A stretch of 48,872 bases of DNA, taken from positions 1 through 48,872 of the forward strand of contig CANCYR010000022.1 of NCBI GenBank assembly GCA_947382355.1. Reading direction: 5' to 3'. A model generated the notes under the pieces. It was not told the DNA's origin, searched no databases, and saw nothing but the letters and a program-made list of their open reading frames with translations. The position numbers were made by a program, and so were the translations under genes. This document shows, piece after piece, positions 35,329-44,162 of this stretch (positions within the stretch are counted from its first letter, which is position 1; every line of letters starts with the position of its first letter). The stretch comes from an uncultured Lachnospiraceae bacterium. Lineage in GTDB: Bacteria > Bacillota > Clostridia > Lachnospirales > Lachnospiraceae.

Positions 35329-35548
35329 TCTGATGCAAATACAGCAATCCTTAGGCGGGAAACTGTCTTCAGGTGAAGGCAGTCAGTGCGTAAGGGCAAA
35401 GGAACCTTCTTCCCTTTCATATTCACGTGGAACTGAAATATGGAAAAAGAACTGTTGCCGGAAAAGAAAGACGCATGCCGGTCTGGCTGCTTTTTTCGTG
35501 GCTGAGGGGAATGGCGGCTCCTCCTGGCAATGCATAAATGAGGAAAAT

Positions 35549-36697
35549 ATGACAGATTATGAAATCATGTATGATTTTGACAAGCTATATGCAGCTCATA
35601 AGAAATGCAGACTGGGTAAAGCCGGAAAAAGAGAAGTGGTGGAGTTTGAATTAAATCTATCCGAAGAATTAGTCAGGCTTCAGAAAGAGTTGGAAGAAAA
35701 GACCTATCGGGTGGGAGCCTATTACAAATTTACCATTTTTGATCCAAAGCGAAGGGAAATACAGGCATTGTCCTATCGGGATCGGATTGTGCAGCATAAT
35801 CTCTGTGATAATATTCTGGCGCCACTACTGGAGAGATATTTGATTTATGACAACAGTGCCTGCCGGAAAAACAAGGGCGCTCATTTTGCCATGGACCGTT
35901 TAAATAAATTCTTCCGGGAGCTTTACAGGAAGCATGGTACAAAGGGCTATATCTTGAAATGTGACATAAAAAAATATTTTGATTCCATAGACCATAAGGT
36001 GTTAAAGACAAAACTAAGCAGAATCATCAAGGACCCTGATGTGCTCCGGCTGTTATTTATAATCATTGACAGCTATGAAAAAACGCCCAGCAAAGGGCTT
36101 CCCATGGGAAACCAGACCAGCCAGTGGTTTGCCCTTTATTACTTAGACAGTCTGGACAGGCTGATAAAGGAAAAATACCGTATAAAGTACTATACAAGAT
36201 ATATGGACGACTGTATAATGATACATGATGACAAAGTATATTTAAACCAATGCCTGAAAGCACTGGAAAAACATATAGAGAACGAGCTGCTGCTTCAGTT
36301 CAATCAAAAGACCCAACTGACCACAATCAAAAATGGAGTGGATTATCTGGGCTTCCGTTTTTACCTGACGGATACAGGAAAAGTCATAAGGCGGCTTCGC
36401 ACAAGCAGCAAAAAGCGGTTGAAAAGACGGCTGAAAAAATTCCAGCGGGAATACAGGCAGGAGAAGATAAAGCTGGAGGATATCACTCACAGCATAGCAA
36501 GCTATAAGGGACATTTAAAGCATGGGCATACCGACAGGTTACAGCAGAAAATTTTTCATGATTTTGTGCTGACGAAGGATACCATAATAACAAAAGATAC
36601 CAAAATAACGCAAGATAGCAAAGAAGTAAAAGATACTACAGCAGTCCAGCCAGCCCGGGAACATTCCCCTACAAAACAGGCAAGGCTGCCGGAATGA
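35549..36697 (+). CDS. DGR reverse transcriptase
   Basis: A 382-residue reverse transcriptase that copies TR RNA into adenine-mutagenised cDNA. The first catalytic Asp is D139 in KCDIKKYFDSID. The DGR-type motif 4 is LPMGNQTSQ (184-192), where group II intron enzymes carry QGxxxSP. The active site is YMDD (218-221). It ends in a Lys/Arg-rich thumb (RTSSKKRLKRRLKKFQ) and a Thr/Lys-rich tail. There is no maturase or endonuclease domain. I start at 35549 after GAGG; the frame is open upstream to 35189 only because it runs through the TR spacer. Confidence 0.95.
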   Translation: MTDYEIMYDFDKLYAAHKKCRLGKAGKREVVEFELNLSEELVRLQKELEEKTYRVGAYYKFTIFDPKRREIQALSYRDRIVQHNLCDNILAPLLERYLIYDNSACRKNKGAHFAMDRLNKFFRELYRKHGTKGYILKCDIKKYFDSIDHKVLKTKLSRIIKDPDVLRLLFIIIDSYEKTPSKGLPMGNQTSQWFALYYLDSLDRLIKEKYRIKYYTRYMDDCIMIHDDKVYLNQCLKALEKHIENELLLQFNQKTQLTTIKNGVDYLGFRFYLTDTGKVIRRLRTSSKKRLKRRLKKFQREYRQEKIKLEDITHSIASYKGHLKHGHTDRLQQKIFHDFVLTKDTIITKDTKITQDSKEVKDTTAVQPAREHSPTKQARLPE

Positions 36698-36760
36698 TAC
36701 GGATATGGAAATACATATTATTGAAAATACACATTATGAGAAATCAGGAGGAAAACAAAA

Positions 36761-39700
36761 GTGAATGCAAAAGGTTCAAACAAAAAAGCAATGAGGCTTC
36801 TGTCCCTGCTGCTGGCAGCATCCCTTTTTCTGGGCATGCAGGGCTTTACCGTGTTTGCCCAGACCATTAGCGGAAACGGGGCAGCAGCCGAAAGAAACAG
36901 AGAGCAGGAGAGCGAAGGGAAGGGTGATGGCAGTCTGGCGGAACCGGAAGCCGAAAACCCGGGAGCAAAAGAAAATGCCAAAGAGGAAGATACGGAAAAC
37001 GGCTCTGCATATTGGCAGGATTCAGGCAATCCACAGCAGGATGTATTTCCGGAGGGCAGTGTCAGCGGAAACGATGCCCGTGCGGGGGCGGGAACCCCGG
37101 CGAATCCTGTTCATCACTGCACAAAAAAGGATGACGGTACAGACTATACGGACTTTAGCTATATATATTTTGGAAGTTATCCTCAAGGCGAAGTGACGGA
37201 CGCAGCTACCAGACAGGCAATTGACAGCGCCATCAGTCAGGGGATGGGACAGGCAGCAGGCACAGAGGAAAGCAGAGAGGGCACTGACGTATGGGTAAAT
37301 GGGACAAAGTATCGCAGAATTAGCAAGGATGATACAAACTATAACGGTTATTTTGATGAGGTGACAAACAACGGTTACCGCTATTTTAAATGGGAGCGGA
37401 TAAAGTGGAGGGTGTTGCAAAATAATGGAAGTACCCTGTTTGTAGTAGCAGATAAGGCAATTGATTGTAAGGATTATAATGAAGTATACACAGACATTAC
37501 ATGGGAAACCAGCACCATAAGGAACTGGCTGAATAGTAGCTTTTATAATACAGCTTTCAGTAGCAATGAACAGAGTGCTATCATAACACAAAACGTAATG
37601 AATGAAGATAACCCAGAGTATGGTACAGAAGGCGGAAATAATACAAATGATAATGTTTATCTGCTTTCCATCAGCGAAGTGACAAGTGATGTGTATGGAT
37701 TCTGCAGTGATTACAGTATTTATTCTATGAGCCGGAGAATGAAAACAAGCGATTATGCTAATGCAAGGGGTACACGGAGAAGTAGCAGTAGTGATTATGA
37801 GGGTAACTGCTGGTGGTGGCTGCGCTCGCCCGGCAATTATAGCGGTAGTGCCGCGGATGTCAGCAACTTTGGGTGGGTCTGTAGGGGTGGCGACTATGTC
37901 GACCATCTCACTGAGGGCCTCTGCCCAGCTTTGCATATAAATCTTTCATCTGGTATCTGGTCCATGACGGACGACGGCACCAGCGGCGAAGGAGGAAATG
38001 GTGGCGGTAACAGTAAAGCAGAACTCCCCAACGTTTCCGTAAATCCCGATGAGTACGGAATCCTCGTCTACGATGGCGAAACAAACCGCCCCATCCCCAT
38101 GGCTACCGTGGCAGTGGGTGAACGTCAGTATGTGACAGATACCAGCGGTTTGGCAAGAGTTCCGGCAGGCGACAATGGAGGCGGAAAATACATCAACTAT
38201 GTAACGGCAGAAGGCTATGGCATGCAGATAGGCGGTCTTGATGAGCTGATTCCGGGAGAAGTCAAGTATTTCCCATTATACCTTTCCGGCGGGGAAGACT
38301 TAAAGCTTGTGACGGCTACTGCACAAATAGATTCAAAGACCACCAACCTGCTGAATGCAAAACTGTATCTGTCCCACAACGGCGAGCCGATTTCCGGGGA
38401 CACTGCAGGCGCAAAAGAAATGAAGCTTACCCTGCGGGCAAGGGGAAATATTGCCAGATACGAAATAATCAATAATGGAAAAGCAATAAAGGCAAGTGAG
38501 ACCGGAGAATTTACCTTCCCTGTCATCACCGAACAAAACGGAACAGTCTATAAAAATCCCCTGTGTTCCCAGTTCGTTCCAAAGAAGGATGTTATTGTCC
38601 GGGTAACAGATACCTTCGGCAATAGCGATATACAGACGCTGGGAATCCGGGTATGTGAGCTTGGAAAGGAAATAGAAGAAGTAAAAAAAACAGGGAAAGT
38701 ATCCCTTGGAAAATCCATCAGTATGACCCTTCCGGATGATGTGCCCTTTTTGGGAGGACGGGAAATCTCCTACGGCTTTGAAGACAGCCTGCCCTTTGAC
38801 CTGGAGGTAGGCGCAGATGGAAAAGTGAAGATAGCAGTGAACAAAAAGACAGACCAGAACTTTGAACGCTTTAAGGAAGACTATGACAAGCTCTCATCCC
38901 GTGCAATGGATTTGTCCAATGCGGCACAGGGCTTTGGCGGTTCTCCCCAGAGCTTTGGGGCAGGCTATGTAAAAGTAAACGGCAGTGTATGCGGTTACGG
39001 GGAAGGATATTATGATGAGCAGGACAATGGAAAGCTTGTTATCAAAGTGGGAGTGATTCTGTCGGTCCAAGCCTCCGCCGGGTACACTCAGTACTTCTTT
39101 GCCGGTTATATTCCCTTTTATGTGACCGTTGAAGGGGGCATTAAGGTGTCTGCACAATTGAAGGCAAGCATGCTTTATCAAAATGACATGTTGGATTTAA
39201 GCGGCGGTTTCGGAGACATGACCGGAAAAGTGTACCTGACAGCAGGCGCCGGAGTGGGCGTCAAGGACTTGGTCAATGTGGAAGTGAACGGCACAGGGGA
39301 CGTAAACGTGCTCTGGAAGCCCACTAACAACTACTGGAAGATATGGGCAGGCCTGGGCATGGCAATCCATTCGGATTTGTTCGGCTGGTCCCTTGACCTG
39401 TGGGAATCCCCAAAGAAAACCTATACCATATACGAAAGTCCAAGGGGAGGGATGGGAGGCAGGTCAGGAATAAGTGCCGGAACAAAAACGGCGGACCTTT
39501 ATAATACCTCCCGCTACCGCCTTATGGACAGAAGCTATCTGCAGGCAGGAAGCAACAGCGCCGCAGAGCTTCAAAGAGCAGGGGCAGGGGAACAGCAGGG
39601 AACTGCTCTGTCCATGGTAAAGCAGGCAGTATACCCTTCTGCAAAGCCAAGGCTCATAGAAGCAAACGGGCTCTCTTACCTGTTTTGGCTGGAAGACATA

Positions 39701-41881
39701 GAGGAAAGAAGCGCCGAAAACCGTTCCGCCCTTGTGTATGCAGTCTCAGAAGACGGCAGAAGCTTTTCCCGACCGGAAAGGCTGATTCCGGAAACGGAGG
39801 ATAAGACGGCGGATTACAGCTTTGACCTGTATGCAGAGGGGGAGAACATCCATATTTTGTGGCAGGATGGGGCAACAGTGCTGGAATCTGGTGCAGAACT
39901 GGCGGACGTGGCGGAAAATATCCACATTTCCTATGCAAGGCTGAACACAGCTACCGGACAGGTGGAGGAGAAAAAGCATCTTACCGGCATTCCGGGCTGC
40001 TATCTGATGCCCAAAATTACGGTTTCCGGACAAAAGCCCTATGGCGCATGGGCAGAAGCAGACCTTGGAAGCAGCAGGAACCTGCTGGACGGGGACAACG
40101 TATACACTGTCTTTTGTGCAGACATCCAGCATGACGTCATCAGACAGTATGCCGCAATGCCAAAGGAACAAAGTATTGTTTCCATGGACATAGGCTTTAG
40201 CGGCTCAAAAGATGCAGGAGGCAGAGTGTCTCTTTTATGCGAGGTGGACAGTGACGGTGATTTGTCCACCATAGAAGACAGGGAGCTTTACCGGGATGCG
40301 GAGGTGGATTTCCAAAATGACATGGGTATTCTTGAGCGCTTTACCCAAAATGACAAGACAGATTCCTGCCCCACATTTGGGCTGATGGAAGGAAGCGCCT
40401 GCTGGTTCTGGTATCAGGATGGAAACATCTATTATACAAAGGATTTGGGAAAAAATACCGGTATGCCTGTATTTGCCCAGACATCTGTAAACCTGAACGG
40501 AAGTTTTTCCGTAATGGAAGAAAACGATACTGCAGCCGCCATCATATGGGAAGCGGTGGACCAGGAGGCGGAAGACGGCAGTACTAGCATTTATGCCGCT
40601 TCTTATTGGGCAGGAAGCTGGACGAAGCCCTTTCGATTGTGCAGTACAAACAGCGCATTCACCTCTGCCCCTAACGGCTACTGCAAAAACGGCAGATATT
40701 TTATGACATACAAGCACTCTGCGTTGCAGCAGGATGGTTCTGTACTCTGTTCCATCTATGTGGCAAACCAGACAGAAACCATCATGACCAGTCTGGAATC
40801 GGTGTCCTATGATGTGGAACAGGTGTCGCCCGGAGAAAGGCTGCCGCTGTCAGTGGTGGTAAAAAATCAGGGAAATACTGCTGTTGGTACGCTGGAGTTC
40901 TTTTCCGGCGGGAACAGGTTTTCCACGATTGCCGGAGCAGACCTTCCGGCAGGGGAAAGCAGGGTATATGAACTGAATGGATTTACGGTAGACGGCGGGC
41001 TGAATTCCCTGAGCGACTGTACGATTTCCGTCAGGGCATGGGGCGAGACAATAGATGAGGACAATGAATATACAATAGACATAGGCTATACGGATTTATA
41101 TGTAAAAGCCCGGACCAGATACTTTGAAGGTGCGGACTGGCTGGACATCTCTGTACTGAACCACAGCTGTATTCCCTCAAAAGGCACACTGACCCTGTAT
41201 GCGGACAAGGAACAGGGCGAAATCCTGTGGAGCCAGCCTGTGGACACGGTTACAAAGGAGGAAGGAATCGGACTTTCCATCAGTCTTGAGGAATATGGAA
41301 AGGAGCACTGTACCTACTACTTAGCCATAGAAGCAGAAGAGGAGGACGGCATCCCATCCAACAACCAGGAGCTTATCTATACTGGCTATGGAACGGGAAT
41401 ACAAGGAGGGAGCCTTATAAAGGATCCTTCTGTCTATACAGTGACCTTTGACAGCAGCGGCGGAAGCAGAGTGGAAAGCCAGAGCGTGACAGAAGGACAA
41501 AGGGCAGCAGAGCCTGTGCCGCCCACAAAAGAAGGATACCGCTTCTTGGGATGGTATGCGGGAGATACCCCATTTGATTTTAATACGTTTATTGAAGGGG
41601 ATATGACCCTGACAGCAGCATGGCAGGCATTGGAAAAGGCAGCAAAGCCAAATGCCACCATCCCGTCCGGCAGCAGCGTGGCAAAAAATACAAAAGTATC
41701 GTTAACCTGTGCCACCATGGGAGCGGACATTTATTATACTACGGATGGAACGGCGCCTACTGCCGGAAGCATTCCTTATGCAGGGGCAATCACTCTGGAC
41801 CGTGACATGACCATTCAGGCAATAGCTGTATGCGAGGGATATAAAACAAGCGACGTGGCAGTCTTCACTTATAAGGTTTAG
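36761..41881 (+). CDS. Secreted DGR target protein with internal variable domain
   Basis: A 1706-residue exported protein starting with GTG after AGGAGG. Signal peptide 1-33 (cleavage VFA-QT), then an acidic low-complexity linker (36-115). A DUF6273/C-type-lectin-like domain spans about 130-398, with FGSYPQGE, WERIKWRVL and the VR at 351-391 starting WWWLRSPG. Next come a carboxypeptidase-regulatory-like segment (about 430-490), long beta-rich regions, a CARDB-like module (about 1345-1410), an InlB/Flg_new repeat (VTFDSSGGSRV to TAAWQ, from about 1561) and a chitobiase-C-like domain to the end. No sortase LPxTG or membrane anchor is seen. The frame closes at TAG but stays open beyond it (next entry). 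Ligand unknown; probably surface display or adhesion. Confidence 0.9.
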   Translation: MNAKGSNKKAMRLLSLLLAASLFLGMQGFTVFAQTISGNGAAAERNREQESEGKGDGSLAEPEAENPGAKENAKEEDTENGSAYWQDSGNPQQDVFPEGSVSGNDARAGAGTPANPVHHCTKKDDGTDYTDFSYIYFGSYPQGEVTDAATRQAIDSAISQGMGQAAGTEESREGTDVWVNGTKYRRISKDDTNYNGYFDEVTNNGYRYFKWERIKWRVLQNNGSTLFVVADKAIDCKDYNEVYTDITWETSTIRNWLNSSFYNTAFSSNEQSAIITQNVMNEDNPEYGTEGGNNTNDNVYLLSISEVTSDVYGFCSDYSIYSMSRRMKTSDYANARGTRRSSSSDYEGNCWWWLRSPGNYSGSAADVSNFGWVCRGGDYVDHLTEGLCPALHINLSSGIWSMTDDGTSGEGGNGGGNSKAELPNVSVNPDEYGILVYDGETNRPIPMATVAVGERQYVTDTSGLARVPAGDNGGGKYINYVTAEGYGMQIGGLDELIPGEVKYFPLYLSGGEDLKLVTATAQIDSKTTNLLNAKLYLSHNGEPISGDTAGAKEMKLTLRARGNIARYEIINNGKAIKASETGEFTFPVITEQNGTVYKNPLCSQFVPKKDVIVRVTDTFGNSDIQTLGIRVCELGKEIEEVKKTGKVSLGKSISMTLPDDVPFLGGREISYGFEDSLPFDLEVGADGKVKIAVNKKTDQNFERFKEDYDKLSSRAMDLSNAAQGFGGSPQSFGAGYVKVNGSVCGYGEGYYDEQDNGKLVIKVGVILSVQASAGYTQYFFAGYIPFYVTVEGGIKVSAQLKASMLYQNDMLDLSGGFGDMTGKVYLTAGAGVGVKDLVNVEVNGTGDVNVLWKPTNNYWKIWAGLGMAIHSDLFGWSLDLWESPKKTYTIYESPRGGMGGRSGISAGTKTADLYNTSRYRLMDRSYLQAGSNSAAELQRAGAGEQQGTALSMVKQAVYPSAKPRLIEANGLSYLFWLEDIEERSAENRSALVYAVSEDGRSFSRPERLIPETEDKTADYSFDLYAEGENIHILWQDGATVLESGAELADVAENIHISYARLNTATGQVEEKKHLTGIPGCYLMPKITVSGQKPYGAWAEADLGSSRNLLDGDNVYTVFCADIQHDVIRQYAAMPKEQSIVSMDIGFSGSKDAGGRVSLLCEVDSDGDLSTIEDRELYRDAEVDFQNDMGILERFTQNDKTDSCPTFGLMEGSACWFWYQDGNIYYTKDLGKNTGMPVFAQTSVNLNGSFSVMEENDTAAAIIWEAVDQEAEDGSTSIYAASYWAGSWTKPFRLCSTNSAFTSAPNGYCKNGRYFMTYKHSALQQDGSVLCSIYVANQTETIMTSLESVSYDVEQVSPGERLPLSVVVKNQGNTAVGTLEFFSGGNRFSTIAGADLPAGESRVYELNGFTVDGGLNSLSDCTISVRAWGETIDEDNEYTIDIGYTDLYVKARTRYFEGADWLDISVLNHSCIPSKGTLTLYADKEQGEILWSQPVDTVTKEEGIGLSISLEEYGKEHCTYYLAIEAEEEDGIPSNNQELIYTGYGTGIQGGSLIKDPSVYTVTFDSSGGSRVESQSVTEGQRAAEPVPPTKEGYRFLGWYAGDTPFDFNTFIEGDMTLTAAWQALEKAAKPNATIPSGSSVAKNTKVSLTCATMGADIYYTTDGTAPTAGSIPYAGAITLDRDMTIQAIAVCEGYKTSDVAVFTYKV
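37811..37933 (+). repeat. DGR variable repeat (VR)
   Basis: The recipient of mutagenic retrohoming. Compared with the TR, the changes are 10 A to G, 6 A to T and 4 A to C. They alter 14 of 16 Asn codons (to Y, G, S, D, S, F, C, G, D, Y, D, H, L, T in order) and one Asp to Ala. The frame is kept and no stop appears. It encodes residues 351-391, the ligand-facing end expected for a C-type-lectin fold. Confidence 0.97.
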
Positions 41882-42457
41882 AAAGAAAACGATAATGGCA
41901 GCAACGGTAACAGTAATAAGGATTCCATAACAGTAACCCAATTAACTATTAAAGCACCATCCAAAAAGCTTGCAGCCGGAAAGAAAGTCAAGCTGACAGT
42001 GGACATCACCCCGTCCAATGCTAACAATAAAGCCGTCACATGGAACACAAGCAACAAAAAATATGCCACTATAGACCAGAAAGGAAAGCTTTCCCTGAAA
42101 AAGGCAGGTATAGGAAAGACAGTTACAGTCACCGCTGCCACCAAAGACGGCAGCGGCAAAAAGGCAACCTGTAAAATTAAAATCATGAAGCATGCCGTAA
42201 AGAGCATAAAGCTGAAAGCCCCATCCAAGACATTAAAGGCAGGCAGAACCATGACAGTCAAGGCAACCGTAAAGACCACCGGCAAAAGTGTAAACAAGAC
42301 TTTAAAATGGCAAAGCTCCAACACTAAATATGCCACTGTCAATAAAAAGGGCAAGGTAACCGCCAAGAAAGCCGGAAAAGGAAAGACCGTAACGATTACA
42401 GCTGCATCTACAGACGGCAGCAATAAAAAGGCGAAGGTGAAGATTAAAATTAAATAA
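41882..42457 (+). pseudogene. In-frame C-terminal extension of the DGR target, beyond a TAG stop
   Basis: Directly after TAG (41879-41881) the same frame continues for 191 codons to TAA (42455-42457). It reads a linker rich in Asn/Ser/Gly (KENDNGSNGNSNKDS) and then two bacterial Ig-like (Big_2) domains (about 41936-42190 and 42191-42454) with APSKKLAAGKKVKLTV and APSKTLKAGRTMTVKA. A GTG at 41999 could start a separate protein but it cuts into the first Ig-like domain and has no ribosome binding site. A nonsense mutation (for example CAG to TAG), readthrough, or a sequencing error would each explain it. Confidence 0.8.
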
Positions 42458-42503
42458 TGTTAAAAATTAAATAAATACGAAATAAAGACTAAATAAAGCA
42501 CAG

Positions 42504-42556
42504 AGCCGGTAACGTGTAACGTATATCATCATGTATGATACATTTACCGGCTTTTT
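42504..42556 (+). terminator. Terminator after the DGR target
   Basis: AGCCGGTA (42504-42511) pairs with TACCGGCT (42545-42552), with an inner TATCAT/ATGATA stem and a T-rich tail. Confidence 0.75.
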
Positions 42557-42662
42557 ATTTTTTGGTAGCTTTTCGCATAATATATTGTATCTTGGATACT
42601 AAATTTTCAAAAATACTATCCATATAAAAAATAAATTTTATCATTTTTTAATAAACAGATAC

Positions 42663-42692
42663 TTGTATTATATAAACTCCATATGTTAAAAT
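42663..42692 (+). promoter_or_regulatory. Promoter of Rpn copy 2
   Basis: TTGTAT (42663-42668), 18-base spacer, TG-extended -10 TAAAAT (42687-42692). The layout is the same as for copy 1. Confidence 0.5.
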
Positions 42693-42697
42693 ACAAA

Positions 42698-42929
42698 AAA
42701 GCATTTATTTTCTAACTATCTGGCGAAAAGCCGGTCTGGCATCATTTCTGTAAGGTCAAAGAACATCAATGCTTTCTATTTACCCGACAACAGGAAATAA
42801 AAGCAGAGAGGTTTTTTGAAGAATTGCGGCAGCTTTTAAAGGGCTTTACTGAAAAATCAGAAAGTAAAGTATCTTAAATGAAAGCAGCCTCAAAATATGG
42901 GAGCCTCCTGCAAAAAGAAGGAGGAACCT
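42698..42929 (+). ncRNA. Structured mRNA leader of Rpn copy 2
   Basis: Closely similar to the leader at 32569. AAAGCATT (42698-42705) pairs with AATGCTTT (42768-42775), the CTGGC/GCCGG stem is intact, and CCTCCT (42904-42909) pairs perfectly with the Shine-Dalgarno AGGAGG (42919-42924). Confidence 0.6.
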
Positions 42930-43964
42930 ATGGAGAAAAAGGTTAAAAACACTGCGGCGAACGGTAACAACGGATATGAAACATGCGATACAACAAAGAT
43001 GGGGATAAGCAAGGGGATAAAGACGGAGATAAACAAGGAGACAAATGCAGGAAAGCATATTCCGGAAAATCCAATTCCGGTTCTGCCAAATTACAAAGAC
43101 ACCGTATTCCGGATGATTTTTAGAGCCCCCGGAGAATTACTAAGCCTGTACAATGCAGTAAACGATACCTATTATGACAATCCGGAAGAGCTGGAAGTCA
43201 CCACATTGGAAAATGCCATTTACATGAGTATGAAGAATGACATTTCCTGCATACTGGATATGCGGATGAACCTGTATGAGCACCAGTCTACGGTGAATCC
43301 TAATATCCCGCTAAGGGATTTATTCTACACCGCAAGGCTGTATGAAAGCCTAATCATCAAAAAAGACATTTATTCCAGCAAGCAAATCCTGCTTCCAACC
43401 CCCAAGTTTATTACCTTTTACAATGGAGTGGAAAAGCAGCCGGAGCGGCGGATTATGAAGCTGTCAGATTCCTATGAACGAAAGGGAGAAGTTAACCTGG
43501 AGCTGACAGTGGTGCAGCTGAACATCAATGCAGGGTATAACGAAGAATTAAAGAGAGACTGTCCAACCTTATATGAGTACATGCAATATGTAGAAAAAGT
43601 AAGGGTATATAAGGAAACCATGCCCATAGAAAAGGCAGTAAGGAAATCAGTGGATGAGTGCATAGCGGAAGGAATCTTGAAAGATTTTCTGATGAAGAAC
43701 AAAGCGGAGGCGGTACAGATGAGCATATTTGAGTATGATAAAGAGCTGCATGAAAGAACCCTGCGGGAAGAAGGATATGAGGAGGGACTGAAACGTGGAA
43801 AAGCAGAAGACATTTTAGAGTTATTAGAAGAACTGGGAAGAATTTCGGAAGATTTAAGACAAAGAGTTTTATTTGAAAAGAGCCTCGAAATCCTAAAAAC
43901 ATGGCATAAAATAGCGGTCAAGGCAGAATCCTTGGAAGCCTTTTTGCAGGCTATAGACGATTAA
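42930..43964 (+). CDS. Rpn-family PD-(D/E)XK nuclease, copy 2
   Basis: A 344-residue paralog of the protein at 32801, nearly identical through about residue 270, including SCILDMRMNLYEHQS and PTPKFITFYNG. The C-terminal helix region then differs (LKRGKAEDILELLEELGRISEDLRQRV) before the shared end KAESLEAFLQAI. The start at 42930 is fixed by AGGAGG at 42919-42924; an in-frame ATG at 42897 is inside the leader. An internal GGAGG (43706-43710) 8 bases before ATG 43719 (residue 264) is conserved with copy 1. Confidence 0.85.
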   Translation: MEKKVKNTAANGNNGYETCDTTKMGISKGIKTEINKETNAGKHIPENPIPVLPNYKDTVFRMIFRAPGELLSLYNAVNDTYYDNPEELEVTTLENAIYMSMKNDISCILDMRMNLYEHQSTVNPNIPLRDLFYTARLYESLIIKKDIYSSKQILLPTPKFITFYNGVEKQPERRIMKLSDSYERKGEVNLELTVVQLNINAGYNEELKRDCPTLYEYMQYVEKVRVYKETMPIEKAVRKSVDECIAEGILKDFLMKNKAEAVQMSIFEYDKELHERTLREEGYEEGLKRGKAEDILELLEELGRISEDLRQRVLFEKSLEILKTWHKIAVKAESLEAFLQAIDD

Positions 43965-44043
43965 ATTTATTTTCCGGGTTCCCCGCCCTATCCAAATCTA
44001 CCCGCTTTTTCAAACTGTCATCGCTATTATATAAAACCGCCTA

Positions 44044-44073
44044 TTGAACTCCCCCCACCAAATACAGTATAAT
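44044..44073 (+). promoter_or_regulatory. Promoter of asnA
   Basis: TTGAAC (44044-44049), 18-base spacer, TATAAT (44068-44073). The predicted leader is about 80 bases. Confidence 0.65.
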
Positions 44074-44089
44074 ATCCCATGACTAACAA

Positions 44090-44121
44090 AATCTCTTTCA
44101 TATTTCAGCTTCAAAGAGATT
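44090..44121 (+). other. Hairpin in the asnA leader
   Basis: AATCTCTTT (44090-44098) pairs with AAAGAGATT (44113-44121). No T run follows, so it is not a plain terminator; it could stabilise or regulate the leader. Confidence 0.45.
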
Positions 44122-44162
44122 ACATTATATGTATAGGAAAACCTTACACGGGAGGAAATAAC

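Noticed and set aside
35113-35376. 87-codon open frame with Asn-rich repeat (WWWLRSPGNNSNN...)
   Set aside because: It is the translation of the DGR template repeat and the end of avd in another frame, with no ribosome binding site. The TR acts as noncoding RNA.
35189-35548. 120-codon N-terminal extension of the reverse transcriptase
   Set aside because: It reads through the TR and spacer in a frame with no family similarity; the start at 35549 has a good ribosome binding site and matches RT length.
35549-36697. Group II intron reverse transcriptase
   Set aside because: It has GNxTSQ in place of QGxxxSP, lacks a maturase or endonuclease domain, and has a TR/VR pair.
41999-42457. Separate Ig-like domain gene starting with GTG
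   Set aside because: The start lies inside the first Ig-like domain, without a ribosome binding site; the frame is continuous with the upstream gene apart from one TAG.
44074-44162. T-box leader before asnA
   Set aside because: No T-box sequence or specifier arrangement is visible, only a single 9-bp hairpin.
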